Assembly (NCBI GenBank): GCA_902775475.1
Contig: CACYME010000008.1
Coordinates: 124,001-188,000, forward strand
Length of the DNA stretch: 64,000 nucleotides
DNA from: an uncultured Prevotellaceae bacterium
GTDB lineage: Bacteria > Bacteroidota > Bacteroidia > Bacteroidales > Bacteroidaceae
Reading direction: 5' to 3'
Below are positions 25,803-34,810 of the stretch, piece after piece. Numbering within the stretch: the first letter of the stretch is position 1; the number at the start of each line of letters is the position of its first letter. The translations under genes were made by a program, and so were the position numbers. Below the pieces are notes generated by a model. That model had not been told where the DNA came from, ran no database searches, and saw only the letters and a program-made list of their open reading frames with translations.

Positions 25803-28181
25803 ATGAAACAACTCAGACTGGCTCTTTCCCTGTTTTTGTACATCGTTGCCAGCGGCAAAGGCATGGCGGAACAGATGGCCGATGACACCCGGCTCATCAT
25901 CAACGAACTGATGCAGTCGAACATCGACTGCGTGATGGACGACCTGAACGACTTCCCCGACTCGTGGGTGGAGCTCTACAACAGCGGCACGGCGGCGGTG
26001 CAGCTGAGCCGCTACAGCCTGGGGCCGACGGCCGACGCCGCCAGCGCCTGGAAGCTGCCCAGCCGCGAGGTGAAGGCCGGCGAGCGCGTCCTCGTCTGCT
26101 GCGACAAGGTGGGCAACGGCCTGCACACCGACTTCCGCTTAGAGTCGGGCAAGGGCTGCGAGGTCTACCTCTTCTGCGACGGCCAGCCCGCCGACCAGGT
26201 GACGGGCCTGAAGAAGCAGCCCGCGCCGAACATCGCATACGGCCGCAAGGCCGACGGCAGCCAGGAGTGGGGCTACCAGCTGACGGCCACGCCAGGGCAA
26301 CCCAACTGCGGCGAGGTGTGCGACCACGACCACGTGCTGGGCAACGCCGAGTTCAGCCAGATGGGGCGCGTGATGACCACCACGAGCGGCCTGCGCCTGA
26401 AACTCAGCGTGCCCGAAGGTTCTCCTTCGGGAACAACCATCCGCTACACCACCGACGGCACCGAGCCCACCGCCCAGAGCCCGCTCTACAGCTCACCGCT
26501 CGGACTGAGCACGTCCACCGTCGTCCGTGCACGCCTGTTCTGCCAGGGATGGCTCTCGCCACCGTCCACCACACAGAGCTACATCTTCTTCCCCCGCGAG
26601 CTCACGCTGCCCGTCGTCTCCATCGCCACCGACGACAAATACCTGAACGACAGGCGCATCGGCATCTTTACAAACAACAACAGCAACCAGCGCCGCAACT
26701 GGCGACGGCCCATCAACATCGAGTTCTTCTTCGGCGAGGACGAGGCCAGCGCCATCAACCAGCTCTGCGAGACACGCATCGCCGGGGCCGCCTCGCGCGG
26801 TGCACAGAAGAAGTCGATGGCCCTCTATGCGCACAAGCGCTTCGGCGAGAAGCGCTTCGACTACGAGTTCTTCCCCGACCAGTGCCCCGGCATGACCGAC
26901 TTCAAGTCGCTCGTGCTACGCAATGCCGGCAACGACTTCGACTACCTCTACATGCGCGACGCCATCGTGCAGCGCACCATGGCCTCACACGCCGACCTCG
27001 ACTGGCAGGCGTGGCGGCCCGCCATCGTCTACATCAACGGGCAGTATCACGGCATGCTGAACATCCGCGAGCGCGCCAACGAGAACAACGTCTACACCCA
27101 CTACGACGGGCTGGAGGACATCGACCTCATCGAGAACTGGAACGACCTGAAGGAGGGCACGTGGGACAACTTCAACGCCTTCAAGGCCTTCTACAACGAC
27201 CACGGGCACACCATGGCCGAATACGAGCAGTGGATGGACTGCGAGGAGTTCATCAACCTGATGGTGATGAACCTCTACTTCAACAACTACGACTTCCCCG
27301 GCAACAACATCATCATGTGGCGACCCAGGGCCGAGGGCGGACGCTGGCGATGGATTGCCAAGGACTGCGACTACACCATGGGGCTCTACGGCGACCCCGT
27401 CAGCTTCCGAATCCTGGAATGGCTCTACAACCCCAGCTACGACCCCAACCACAACTGGGGAGCCAACGGCAGCAGCGCCACCCGCCTGTTCCGCCGACTG
27501 ATGGAGGACGAGGCGTTCAGCCGCTCGTTCATCGACCACTGCGCCGTCTACATGGGCGACTTCCTCAACGAGCAGGGCATCAGCGCCGTCTGGAACCCCA
27601 TGTACGAAATCATCAAGTACGAATATCCCCACCACCGCAAGCTCATCAACCAGTGGTGGCCCAACTATGCCGACGAGATCAGCTCGGCACGCCGATGGCT
27701 CAGCCAGCGCACCGACCTGTTCTACAGCCAGCTGGCCGACTACTACCAGCTGGGCACACCCGTGCCCATGACGATCACCACCCCCGCCAACAGCAGCCCC
27801 AGCGACGGCGACAAGCCCACCATCACGTTCAACGGCATAACCCTCTCCGAGGGAACGTTCAGCGGCAGGTTCTTCGCCAACCGACAGATGACGCTCGAAG
27901 GCGCTGGCAGCGGCAGCCACGAGGTGGTGGGATGGAACCTGCAGCAGATGCTCGGCGGCTCGTCTACCACAAGCCACGTCGAGGGGCCGCTGCTCAGCAT
28001 GACCATGCCGCAGTGCGACCGCCTCATCATCCAGCCCATCCTCGGCGAGCGCAGCGGCATCAGCACCGTCGCCGCCAGCCAGCCCAGTGGCGATGCCGTC
28101 TTCTCGCTCTCTGGCCAGCGCTTAGACAAGCCCCGCAAGGGCCTGAACATCATCGGCGGTAAGAAGGTGATGGTGAAGTAA
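25803..28181 (+). CDS. Secreted CotH-like protein with lamin-tail domain and C-terminal sorting-type tail
   Basis: 792 residues. A signal peptide (LALSLFLYIVASGKGMA); a lamin-tail domain (about 30-150, LIINELMQSN...DFPDSWVELYNSG); a chitobiase-like domain (about 190-265, RYTTDGTEPTAQSPLYSS); a CotH kinase-like domain (about 270-620, with NIRERANENN and WRWIAKDCDYTMG); and a tail VFSLSGQRLDKPRKGLNIIG typical of Prevotella secreted proteins and probably a type IX secretion signal. CotH-like kinases phosphorylate secreted proteins; activity here is unproven. Promoter box TAACTTTG near 25770. A small palindrome (26412-26431) is translated in the chitobiase-like domain. Confidence 0.85.
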   Translation: MKQLRLALSLFLYIVASGKGMAEQMADDTRLIINELMQSNIDCVMDDLNDFPDSWVELYNSGTAAVQLSRYSLGPTADAASAWKLPSREVKAGERVLVCCDKVGNGLHTDFRLESGKGCEVYLFCDGQPADQVTGLKKQPAPNIAYGRKADGSQEWGYQLTATPGQPNCGEVCDHDHVLGNAEFSQMGRVMTTTSGLRLKLSVPEGSPSGTTIRYTTDGTEPTAQSPLYSSPLGLSTSTVVRARLFCQGWLSPPSTTQSYIFFPRELTLPVVSIATDDKYLNDRRIGIFTNNNSNQRRNWRRPINIEFFFGEDEASAINQLCETRIAGAASRGAQKKSMALYAHKRFGEKRFDYEFFPDQCPGMTDFKSLVLRNAGNDFDYLYMRDAIVQRTMASHADLDWQAWRPAIVYINGQYHGMLNIRERANENNVYTHYDGLEDIDLIENWNDLKEGTWDNFNAFKAFYNDHGHTMAEYEQWMDCEEFINLMVMNLYFNNYDFPGNNIIMWRPRAEGGRWRWIAKDCDYTMGLYGDPVSFRILEWLYNPSYDPNHNWGANGSSATRLFRRLMEDEAFSRSFIDHCAVYMGDFLNEQGISAVWNPMYEIIKYEYPHHRKLINQWWPNYADEISSARRWLSQRTDLFYSQLADYYQLGTPVPMTITTPANSSPSDGDKPTITFNGITLSEGTFSGRFFANRQMTLEGAGSGSHEVVGWNLQQMLGGSSTTSHVEGPLLSMTMPQCDRLIIQPILGERSGISTVAASQPSGDAVFSLSGQRLDKPRKGLNIIGGKKVMVK

Positions 28182-28200
28182 AAAGAAAACATCTATCCCA

Positions 28201-29880
28201 ATGAAACGGTCGTTACCTCTTTTCCTGCTACTACTGGTGCTCTCGCTGTGCGGGGCGTGCACCGACCACCATGCAATGGAGCAGCGCCTGGCCTACGTGT
28301 CGGCGTGCAACCGTGCCGACACCGTGTTTACAAGCCGCTGGCTGCCCACCGTCGACTCCCTCGCCAGCTATTTCGACCGCCACGGCTCGCCCAACGACCG
28401 CATGACGGCCCACTACCTGCAAGGCCGCGTCTATCACGATATGGGCGAGGCACCCCGTGCCATCGACTGCTATCAGGAGGCCGTCAGCTGCGCAGACACC
28501 ACAGCGGCAGATTGCAATTATTATCTGCTCTCACGCATTTTTTGCCAAAAAGCGGAGCTGTTTTATCAACAAATGTTACCTAACGAAATGCTTGAAGAGC
28601 TCCTACAAGCTCAGAAATATGCCAAACTTTGCAATGATACAACGACATACCTTATCGCCTATGAACGACGAAATTGCGCTTATAGTCTTCTTAATCAGCA
28701 AGACGCTGCGCTATCTGTTATAGAGAATGCTTTTCAGGCATACCAACAGTATGGATATGATGATCTGGCTGCCAATGCTGCAAGTACCATGTTCATATAT
28801 ATGGTGGAGCAAAAGAAATGGAAGGACGCAAAAGCTTACATGGATATATACGAACGGCATTCCCGTTTTTTCAAAAATGGTGAGATTGTTCCTGGCCGTG
28901 AACTTTTCTATTATTATAAAGGCTGTTATTACGCTGGCATTGGATTGAATGATTCGGCAAGCTACTATTACCAGAAAGAACTGCTTTTGGCTCAGAACAC
29001 TCAGGATGCGAATAATATTGAAGCCGCCTATAAGGGACTCTATGAGTTGTACAAGTCAATAGGACTGACTGATTCTGTGGCGAAATATGCCGATCTCTGT
29101 TATTTGACAAGCGATGAACAATACCAACAGTCATCGGCACAAGAACTTCGCCACATGCATGCGCTATATAATTACGACCGCAATCAGCTATTGGCAATGA
29201 CAAAGACCAAAGAGGTTGCTGAAATGCGTCTATATCTTTTTATCATTATTTTATTCACCTCGCTTTTGTCTGTCATTATCGTATTTAGAGTTCGTAAATG
29301 GCGCAAACACAAACAGGAAGAACTACAAGCTATAGTGAAGGAAAAACAACGTGAAATTCAATTGATGCAAGAAAAATACGATGAAAAGATACAGCAACAA
29401 GAACATGCAAGGATAGAACTGTCCAAGATTCAGAAATCCACATACGAAGCTTTGCTTAGAGAGAAAGAATCTGAGATTCAGAAACGTCAATCAGAGATTG
29501 ATGAGCTTGAACGGGTTCTCCATGCCAAACTTAGCATTGACGAAGAAATGCTTTCCAGTTATATCTGTCGGCGTTTTCATTATTATGCCAACCATCCTTT
29601 AGACAATTTTTCGAGTCAGGAAATGGACATGTTAATAGAAATGGTAGAACAGAAAATTCCATCTTTTTATATTACGCTACATAGCGGGAAAAGCATAACC
29701 CAATTTGATTATTTCGTTTGTGTTTTAATCCGACTACAATTTGCACAGGTTGAAATTAGTAGTTTGACGGGAATTGCTTCGCCAAATCTTACCAGAAAAC
29801 GTCGTCAATTATTAACCAGATGTTTTGGCATTCAAGGTTCAGCAGAAGAATTCAACGAAATCATAACCGCTATAAAATAA
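28201..29880 (+). CDS. TPR lipoprotein-like membrane sensor with coiled coil and C-terminal DNA-binding-like domain
   Basis: 559 residues. Lipoprotein-type signal (LLLLVLSLCGAC), TPR-like helices (about 60-330), one membrane helix (about 343-362, LYLFIIILFTSLLSVIIVF), a long coiled coil (370-440) and a C-terminal helical domain (LTGIASPNLTRKRRQLLTR). The layout matches Bacteroidetes regulators that sense outside signals and bind DNA inside. Base composition is striking: the first 300 bp are GC-rich like the neighbours, then from about 28505 the gene is AT-rich, which suggests a recombination mosaic. It follows the CotH gene by 19 bp. Confidence 0.8.
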   Translation: MKRSLPLFLLLLVLSLCGACTDHHAMEQRLAYVSACNRADTVFTSRWLPTVDSLASYFDRHGSPNDRMTAHYLQGRVYHDMGEAPRAIDCYQEAVSCADTTAADCNYYLLSRIFCQKAELFYQQMLPNEMLEELLQAQKYAKLCNDTTTYLIAYERRNCAYSLLNQQDAALSVIENAFQAYQQYGYDDLAANAASTMFIYMVEQKKWKDAKAYMDIYERHSRFFKNGEIVPGRELFYYYKGCYYAGIGLNDSASYYYQKELLLAQNTQDANNIEAAYKGLYELYKSIGLTDSVAKYADLCYLTSDEQYQQSSAQELRHMHALYNYDRNQLLAMTKTKEVAEMRLYLFIIILFTSLLSVIIVFRVRKWRKHKQEELQAIVKEKQREIQLMQEKYDEKIQQQEHARIELSKIQKSTYEALLREKESEIQKRQSEIDELERVLHAKLSIDEEMLSSYICRRFHYYANHPLDNFSSQEMDMLIEMVEQKIPSFYITLHSGKSITQFDYFVCVLIRLQFAQVEISSLTGIASPNLTRKRRQLLTRCFGIQGSAEEFNEIITAIK

Positions 29881-29952
29881 ACGCTTCCTGTTGATTACCA
29901 ATATTTTATCCAAAAGTGATAACAAATTGATAATTCTTATTTCTCGTAGTTC

Positions 29953-29983
29953 TTTGCGGTCTGGAATAAAGTACATATCTTTG
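29953..29983 (+). promoter_or_regulatory. Bacteroidetes-type promoter upstream of the 22-bp repeats
   Basis: TTTG at 29953-29956, exactly 19 bp, then TATCTTTG at 29976-29983: a full match to the TTTG-N19-TAnnTTTG consensus. Its transcript would run through the palindromic repeats at 30041-30157 into the fragment at 30193. Confidence 0.7.
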
Positions 29984-30040
29984 CTCCGTCAAACCAAATT
30001 AAAAAACTATGAGTTACATTGAACTATGAAAATAATACAC

Positions 30041-30157
30041 AGGGGGCGTCAAAACGCGACTTCGAATCGGTATACTGCCGATATACCAATGGTATATTGC
30101 CTATATACCGATGGTATACTGCCGATATACCAAATGCGTTCGCAATTTTTGACACGC
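30041..30157. repeat. Three 22-bp palindromic repeats between inverted flanks
   Basis: GGTATACTGCCGATATACC (30069-30087), GGTATATTGCCTATATACC (30091-30109) and GGTATACTGCCGATATACC (30113-30131) repeat with an exact 22-bp period. They are framed by AGGGGGCGTCAAAA (30041-30054) and TTTTTGACACGCCCT (about 30146-30160), an imperfect inverted repeat. The gap 29881-30192 has no gene. Confidence 0.8.
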
Positions 30158-30192
30158 CCTCTTACCTTTAACAATTAAATCCTAAAACTATC

Positions 30193-30422
30193 ATGAAAAA
30201 GCTCTGTTTATTGATGTCTTTTTGCATTGCCGCTGTATCGGCAAATGCACAGTTGAAAGTGGTAGCAACATGGCTTCTGACCGCAGCCAAGGGCCTGTTG
30301 TTGTTGAAAACGGATCGTCAACCATTTCGACGATAAGAGGAACGACGATATATAACGATTTTGAGGTAAAACAAGGTGCTTCGTTAACAATTTGTACTAA
30401 TAGCAATGAAATGTTACAATAA
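30193..30422 (+). pseudogene. Fragment of a small secreted protein, frameshifted
   Basis: An ATG at 30193 begins a clear signal peptide (MKKLCLLMSFCIAAVSANAQ). The frame then runs off into a short stop-ended reading, while another frame continues as a plausible mature protein (SDRSQGPVVVENG...IYNDFEVKQGASLTICTNS) to the stop at 30422. One missing base near 30255 explains both. Even when joined it is only about 76 residues, so it may be a truncated relic of a larger surface protein. Confidence 0.6.
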
Positions 30423-30482
30423 AGAGCCCAAATATGAAAATAAATTCATACCTTTGCAAAGTCATTCATAAAAACTACCATT

Positions 30483-31313
30483 ATGAAAAAGATGTTTTTT
30501 ATTCAAATTCTTGCCTTGCTTGTTCCATGCATTCAAATGATGGGACAAGAAGGTGTTCAGGCGGGCTGGAACGGTGCTGAGATGAGCAGCAACAATGCTA
30601 CCAATAAAATGCTCGTCGACGGGAAGCAATGGGTGTATAGCCACCATGTGTACCCCATGTTTGGTGATGAGGTGGTGACAAAGGTGACCTATACGCTTAG
30701 TGGTGACACGCTCATCAAGTACAAGCACTATAAGAAACTGTACTGCCAAGAGGAAGATGAAGCTCCGGTCTATAGCAGGGCATTGAGAGAATCAGGCAAA
30801 ACGATTTATTGCTACATGGAATGGTATGACTACGGCCATCGTAAAGAAGAAGACAGGTGCTACATCATATTCAACCCTATCCTTTTTTCGCCTTCGTTTA
30901 TGGAACCATATTTTGAAGATCTTGTTGACCGCGTTGATGAATTGACCGTCAACGGCAGGACGTTTACACGCCATCGCTACTACGAAAATGAAACGGATGA
31001 ATGGTGGCAAGCCATCTTTGCGGGCGTAGAAGGCGTCGGCTTCGAACACAATGGCATTCTTGGCATGGATTTCTCCATGAGCATGTCAAACTTTTTGAGT
31101 TTTGAAGCCTGCTATGAAGACGGCGAGTGCATATTCACCGCCGGAGACTTCCAAAAGCCGGGCAATGACTCCGATGGTGTTGAAGCACCCCTTCACCCTT
31201 CACCCCTCACCCTTCACCCTCAACGCTGCTTCGACCTGCAGGGCCGCCGCCTCACGGGCCAGCCAAAGCCCGGCATCTACATCGTGGACGGGAAGAAACA
31301 GGTGGTGAGATAA
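30483..31313 (+). CDS. Secreted protein of unknown function with sorting-type tail
   Basis: 276 residues. Signal peptide (MFFIQILALLVPCIQMMG), a beta-rich body (KQWVYSHHVYPMFGDEVVTKVTYTLSGDT region) and the tail [20 protein letters not shown]. The body is related to the two half-repeats of the protein at 32472-33773 (YSGDTLI.. / CYEDGECIFT.. type motifs). The tail is almost certainly an export and anchoring signal in the style of type IX secretion. The run CCCTTCACCC before the tail (about 31190-31222) is a low-complexity joint, consistent with tail exchange. Confidence 0.75.
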   Translation: MKKMFFIQILALLVPCIQMMGQEGVQAGWNGAEMSSNNATNKMLVDGKQWVYSHHVYPMFGDEVVTKVTYTLSGDTLIKYKHYKKLYCQEEDEAPVYSRALRESGKTIYCYMEWYDYGHRKEEDRCYIIFNPILFSPSFMEPYFEDLVDRVDELTVNGRTFTRHRYYENETDEWWQAIFAGVEGVGFEHNGILGMDFSMSMSNFLSFEACYEDGECIFTAGDFQKPGNDSDGVEAPLHPSPLTLHPQRCFDLQGRRLTGQPKPGIYIVDGKKQVVR

Positions 31314-31357
31314 GAAAATAATGTATCGACTATGAGAAAGAGCCTTTTCCTGTTGTT
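31282..31357 (+). repeat. 76-bp direct repeat, left copy
   Basis: Identical to 32422-32497 at an offset of exactly 1140 bp; similarity continues about 55 bp further upstream with a few mismatches. It covers the end of one secreted-protein gene, the gap, and the first codons (MRKSLFLLL) of the next. The leucine-rich repeat gene lies between the copies. Confidence 0.9.
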
Positions 31358-31403
31358 ATTTGGCTTGTATTGTTTTTTTTCCTATTTTGCAAACAGAATA
31401 TAA
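31332..31403 (+). pseudogene. Truncated 5' end of a secreted-protein gene
   Basis: ATG at 31332 gives [19 protein letters not shown] and stops after 23 residues. Its first 26 bp are identical to the start of the gene at 32472. It looks like the stump left when the leucine-rich repeat gene was placed between the direct repeats. Confidence 0.6.
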
Positions 31404-31418
31404 AAACCTTAGAGCTAT

Positions 31419-32453
31419 ATGAAGTATATATTTCTATTATTGTTCATGGTGCCTTGCTTGTCGTATGCGCAAGGCGACGAAGATGGTTGGAGCGGAGGCG
31501 ATCCCAATCCAACGGTGAGCATTGATGGACTCCTATATAAACTAAATACGGAGGAACATTCTGCGAAAGTGGCCAATGGCAATAGGTGGGAGGGTGAGCT
31601 ACTGATTCCTGAGCAAGTGGCCTACGAGGGTGAGATGTACACGGTAAAGCAGATAGAATGGATAGCATTTAAGGATTGTAGCTCGCTGACGAAGGTGACC
31701 ATTCCTAAGACGGTGATAGAGATTCAACACTACGCAGGATGGGAAGACTGTAAGAATCCCTTTGTAGGTTGTACGAACCTGGAGTGCATAAAGGTTGACG
31801 ATGATAACCCAAGCATGTGTTCTGATGACGGTGTGCTGTTTAGCAAAGACAAGACACAGCTCTATAGTTATCCCGTGGGTGCTAAAGCTGCCAACTATAT
31901 TGTGCCCGACGGTGTATCATTTATTGGAATGAATGCCTTTAAAGCCAGTCCATACCTAGAATCAGTAGAAATGGCAAATAGTGTGCATCGTATGGCCAGC
32001 GGTATTTTTTCTAATTGCAAAAGGCTGAAATCTGTAAGGCTATCAGAGAGCATAACTTATATACCTGCCTATCTATTTGACAATTGTGAGAGTCTGCGTG
32101 TGATTGATATTCCGCAGAATGTTAACGGCTTTGGCGAAAATGTCTTTCGATGGACCCATCTTAATGCTTTAGTAATTAGGGGTACTTTTGCTGAAGACCT
32201 CCGGAACGACAGTTTCAACTATATAGACGATTCGACGGTTATATACGTCCAACGTTCCGAAATACCAAAATTTAAGAAAGTGTTCTCTGGATCAATACGA
32301 CCCATAGAAGAATATACTACAGAGGTCTTGTCAATAAAAGCTGATGTTTCAACAACCCCACTCGTACACTTCGACCTGCAGGGTCGCCGCGTCACGGGTC
32401 AGCCGAAGCCGGGCATCTACGTCGTGGACGGGAAGAAACAGGTGGTGAGATAA
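31419..32453 (+). CDS. Leucine-rich repeat (BspA-like) surface protein with sorting-type tail
   Basis: 344 residues. Signal peptide (YIFLLLFMVPCLSYAQG), several BspA-type repeats (SSLTKVTIPKTV, PYLESVEMANSVHRMASGIF, CKRLKSVRLSESITYIPAYLF) and the tail [20 protein letters not shown]. BspA-like proteins mediate adhesion to host or other cells. The body is lower in GC than the tail, and the gene lies between 76-bp direct repeats, so it looks like a module swapped in by recombination. Confidence 0.82.
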   Translation: MKYIFLLLFMVPCLSYAQGDEDGWSGGDPNPTVSIDGLLYKLNTEEHSAKVANGNRWEGELLIPEQVAYEGEMYTVKQIEWIAFKDCSSLTKVTIPKTVIEIQHYAGWEDCKNPFVGCTNLECIKVDDDNPSMCSDDGVLFSKDKTQLYSYPVGAKAANYIVPDGVSFIGMNAFKASPYLESVEMANSVHRMASGIFSNCKRLKSVRLSESITYIPAYLFDNCESLRVIDIPQNVNGFGENVFRWTHLNALVIRGTFAEDLRNDSFNYIDDSTVIYVQRSEIPKFKKVFSGSIRPIEEYTTEVLSIKADVSTTPLVHFDLQGRRVTGQPKPGIYVVDGKKQVVR

Positions 32454-32497
32454 GAAAATAATGTATCGACTATGAGAAAGAGCCTTTTCCTGTTGTT
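32422..32497 (+). repeat. 76-bp direct repeat, right copy
   Basis: Identical to 31282-31357. It joins the tail of the leucine-rich repeat gene to the first codons of the next secreted-protein gene. Confidence 0.9.
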
Positions 32498-33773
32498 TTT
32501 GCTTTCTGCCTGCTTCGGCAGTCTTGTTGCTGAGGAAGCCTACCGCCCGATGCTGAAAGAGGGAAAGGAGTGGAACTGCTATATGTCGAATGGGCGATAT
32601 GAATGGAATATCGTTTTTTCCGTCAACGGAGACACCATCATCAATGGTGAGCGGTGCTTCAAGATGTCGTACAAAATGATAGACCAGCACACCGGTGCAA
32701 CCGTCGGAGAAGGCAACAACGGCTTGTATCTTGAAAAGGACAAGAAGGTATATCTAAGGCAGAAAATACGGGATTCGTGGAATTGGCGGCTGCTCTGCGA
32801 CTTCAACTTGCAGGTTGGCGACAAGAAGCCTGGCACCAATCAGCAGGTCGTATCGATTGACTACATCTACGTGCAGGGAGCTTGGTACCGACGGTTCCAT
32901 CTCAGAGAGCCAGGCGAATTTGAAGGCGATGTGGAGGAAGGCTATTGGGTGGAAGGCGTAGGCAGTTCAAGGGGATTGCTGGATACAAGCTCTTGGGCTG
33001 TCACCGGCGGCACGCACAAACTGATAACCTGCTACGAGGACGGGAAATGTATCTTCACGTCAGAGAACTTTGAGCACATGCCCAGCGGGAAGACGGATGC
33101 TCCCAGAAGGATGCTGGTGCGCGAAGACAAGGAGTGGTGGTATCACGACTCGAAAGCAGAGATGTACCTTGAAGAGCCCTACGACTTCTATATGTATGCC
33201 GACGGCGACACGCTGATCAACGGCCTTCAATGGAAAAAAATCTATCAGAAAAGAGCTGAACCCATATATGAGAAGGCGATGCGCGAGGATAACGGCCGCG
33301 TATATGAGCTGCGCCCCGGCGGGCAGGAACGCCTGCTGTTCGATTTCTCCCTGAAGGTGGGCGATGTCTATGAGCCGGCTGGTGAGCCACACCGCATGAT
33401 GACGGTGATAGCCATTGACACGGTGATGGTGGAGGACGTTGCCCACCGCCGCCTACTGCTGATGCAGCAAGTGAACGGGCAGACGACCGACCTGACCACC
33501 TGGACGGAAGGCATCGGCAGCGAGTGCGGCATTGACCTGCCTGCCTACTGGAGCGACATGGACCCGAAAGTGGTGAACCACACAGGCGGCAGAAATTACT
33601 ATCATCTGCAGTTCCTGGGCTGCAAGGACTTTGGCAGTGATCCCGCCAGTGTTGCAACGGCCACGAGCCAGCCTCAGCAGAGAGACATCCTCGACCTCCA
33701 GGGCCGCCGCGTCACAGGTCAGCCAAAGCCGGGCATCTACGTCGTGGACGGGAAGAAGCGGGTCCTTCAGTAG
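32472..33773 (+). CDS. Secreted two-domain protein of unknown function with sorting-type tail
   Basis: 433 residues: signal peptide ([20 protein letters not shown]) and two related domains (about 25-205 and 210-395), each opening with a [11 protein letters not shown] / [12 protein letters not shown] type strand and ending with [10 protein letters not shown] / [10 protein letters not shown] and a Cys-containing strand. The same domain occurs once in the protein at 30483-31313. It ends with [20 protein letters not shown]. The stop overlaps the convergent rsgA stop by 7 bp. Confidence 0.78.
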   Translation: MRKSLFLLFLLSACFGSLVAEEAYRPMLKEGKEWNCYMSNGRYEWNIVFSVNGDTIINGERCFKMSYKMIDQHTGATVGEGNNGLYLEKDKKVYLRQKIRDSWNWRLLCDFNLQVGDKKPGTNQQVVSIDYIYVQGAWYRRFHLREPGEFEGDVEEGYWVEGVGSSRGLLDTSSWAVTGGTHKLITCYEDGKCIFTSENFEHMPSGKTDAPRRMLVREDKEWWYHDSKAEMYLEEPYDFYMYADGDTLINGLQWKKIYQKRAEPIYEKAMREDNGRVYELRPGGQERLLFDFSLKVGDVYEPAGEPHRMMTVIAIDTVMVEDVAHRRLLLMQQVNGQTTDLTTWTEGIGSECGIDLPAYWSDMDPKVVNHTGGRNYYHLQFLGCKDFGSDPASVATATSQPQQRDILDLQGRRVTGQPKPGIYVVDGKKRVLQ

Positions 33774-34810
33774 GCTTCGCGGTATTTGCTCTCGTCTTTG
33801 TCTTGCAGCATCGAGAGATAGCTCTGGTAGCGGCTCTGGGCGATGTAGTGGTCGTCGAGCGCTTTCAGCACGGCGCAGCCCGGTTCGTGGGTGTGGGTGC
33901 AGTTAGAGAAGCGGCAGTCCTTTGAGAAGCGGAAGATTTCCTTGAAGTAGCCCGAAATCTCCTCTGGCTCCATGTCGAAGGTGCCGAAGCCCTTGATGCC
34001 CGGCGTGTCGATGAGGTAGGAACAGGCCCCCAATGAAACCCCAGAAGCCCCCCCTACTGCCCCCGAGGGGGCTTCTATAGTTTTGTCAGCGGAGAAGCCT
34101 ATAGTAGCCCCCTCGGGGGCGGAAGGGGGGGCCTCTAACGGTATCATCTCACTAAAGGTGGTGGTGTGCTGTCCGGCGTTGTGGGCCTCGCTCAGCTCAG
34201 CCGTGCGCAGGTTGGCACTGGGCACCAGACGGTTGATGAGCGTGGACTTCCCCACACCGCTGTTGCCGCTGAGCAGCGAAATCTTTCCGACAAGCTTGGG
34301 GCGCAGGCGGTCGAGGCCCTCGCCGGTGGTAGCCGAGAGGGGGAGGCACTCGTAGCCGATGCCCTCATAGAGCTGCACCATCATCTGCTGATAGCGCAGC
34401 AGGTCGTCGTCGAGCAGGTCGGTCTTGTTGAACACAAGGATGACGGGCACACGGTAGGCCTCAGCCGACGCCAGGAAGCGGTCGATGAAGGTGGTGCTGG
34501 TCATGGGGTTGGCCACGGTGACGACAAGCAGCGCCTGGTCGACGTTGGCCGCCAGGATGTGGCTCTGCTTCGACAGGTTAATGCTCTTGCGGATGATGTA
34601 GTTGCGGCGGTCCTCAATCTCGGTGATGAAAGTGGCCCCGTCGTTTCCTGTAGCGGGCACCACCGTCACCCTGTCGCCCACGGCCACGGGGTTGGTACTG
34701 CGAATGCCCTTCAGGCGGAAGTTGCCCTTTATCTTACAGTCAAGCAGCTGGCCACCGTCGGTGCGGACGGTGTACCAGCTGCCAGTATTCTTGATGACGA
34801 GTCCTTGCAT
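33767..34810 (-). CDS. rsgA: Small-subunit biogenesis GTPase RsgA with in-frame palindrome insert
   Basis: 347 residues, longer than most RsgA because of the insert. N-terminal OB fold, then the circularly permuted GTPase: G4 NKTD, G1 [10 protein letters not shown] and G3 DTPG in that order, and a C-terminal zinc site ([16 protein letters not shown]). It tests the decoding site of the 30S subunit and helps release assembly factors. Residues about 226-256 are encoded by a GC-rich palindrome (34044-34135) in the loop between switch I (HTTTFSEM) and the DTPG strand. All key motifs remain, so it is probably active. It follows frr directly (no gap). Confidence 0.92.
   Translation of the reverse strand: MQGLVIKNTGSWYTVRTDGGQLLDCKIKGNFRLKGIRSTNPVAVGDRVTVVPATGNDGATFITEIEDRRNYIIRKSINLSKQSHILAANVDQALLVVTVANPMTSTTFIDRFLASAEAYRVPVILVFNKTDLLDDDLLRYQQMMVQLYEGIGYECLPLSATTGEGLDRLRPKLVGKISLLSGNSGVGKSTLINRLVPSANLRTAELSEAHNAGQHTTTFSEMIPLEAPPSAPEGATIGFSADKTIEAPSGAVGGASGVSLGACSYLIDTPGIKGFGTFDMEPEEISGYFKEIFRFSKDCRFSNCTHTHEPGCAVLKALDDHYIAQSRYQSYLSMLQDKDESKYREAY
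34044..34135. repeat. Palindromic element translated in frame inside rsgA
   Basis: Third long member of the family at 2815-2904 and 4946-5038. On the coding strand it reads in the same phase as in the kinase ([11 protein letters not shown] ... [10 protein letters not shown]). The spacer, ending CAAAACTATAG, resembles that in the permease copy. Confidence 0.85.

Noticed and set aside
30069-30131. 22-bp repeats as a CRISPR array
   Set aside because: The units are palindromic over 19 bp with 3-bp gaps; there is no unique spacer sequence and no cas gene.
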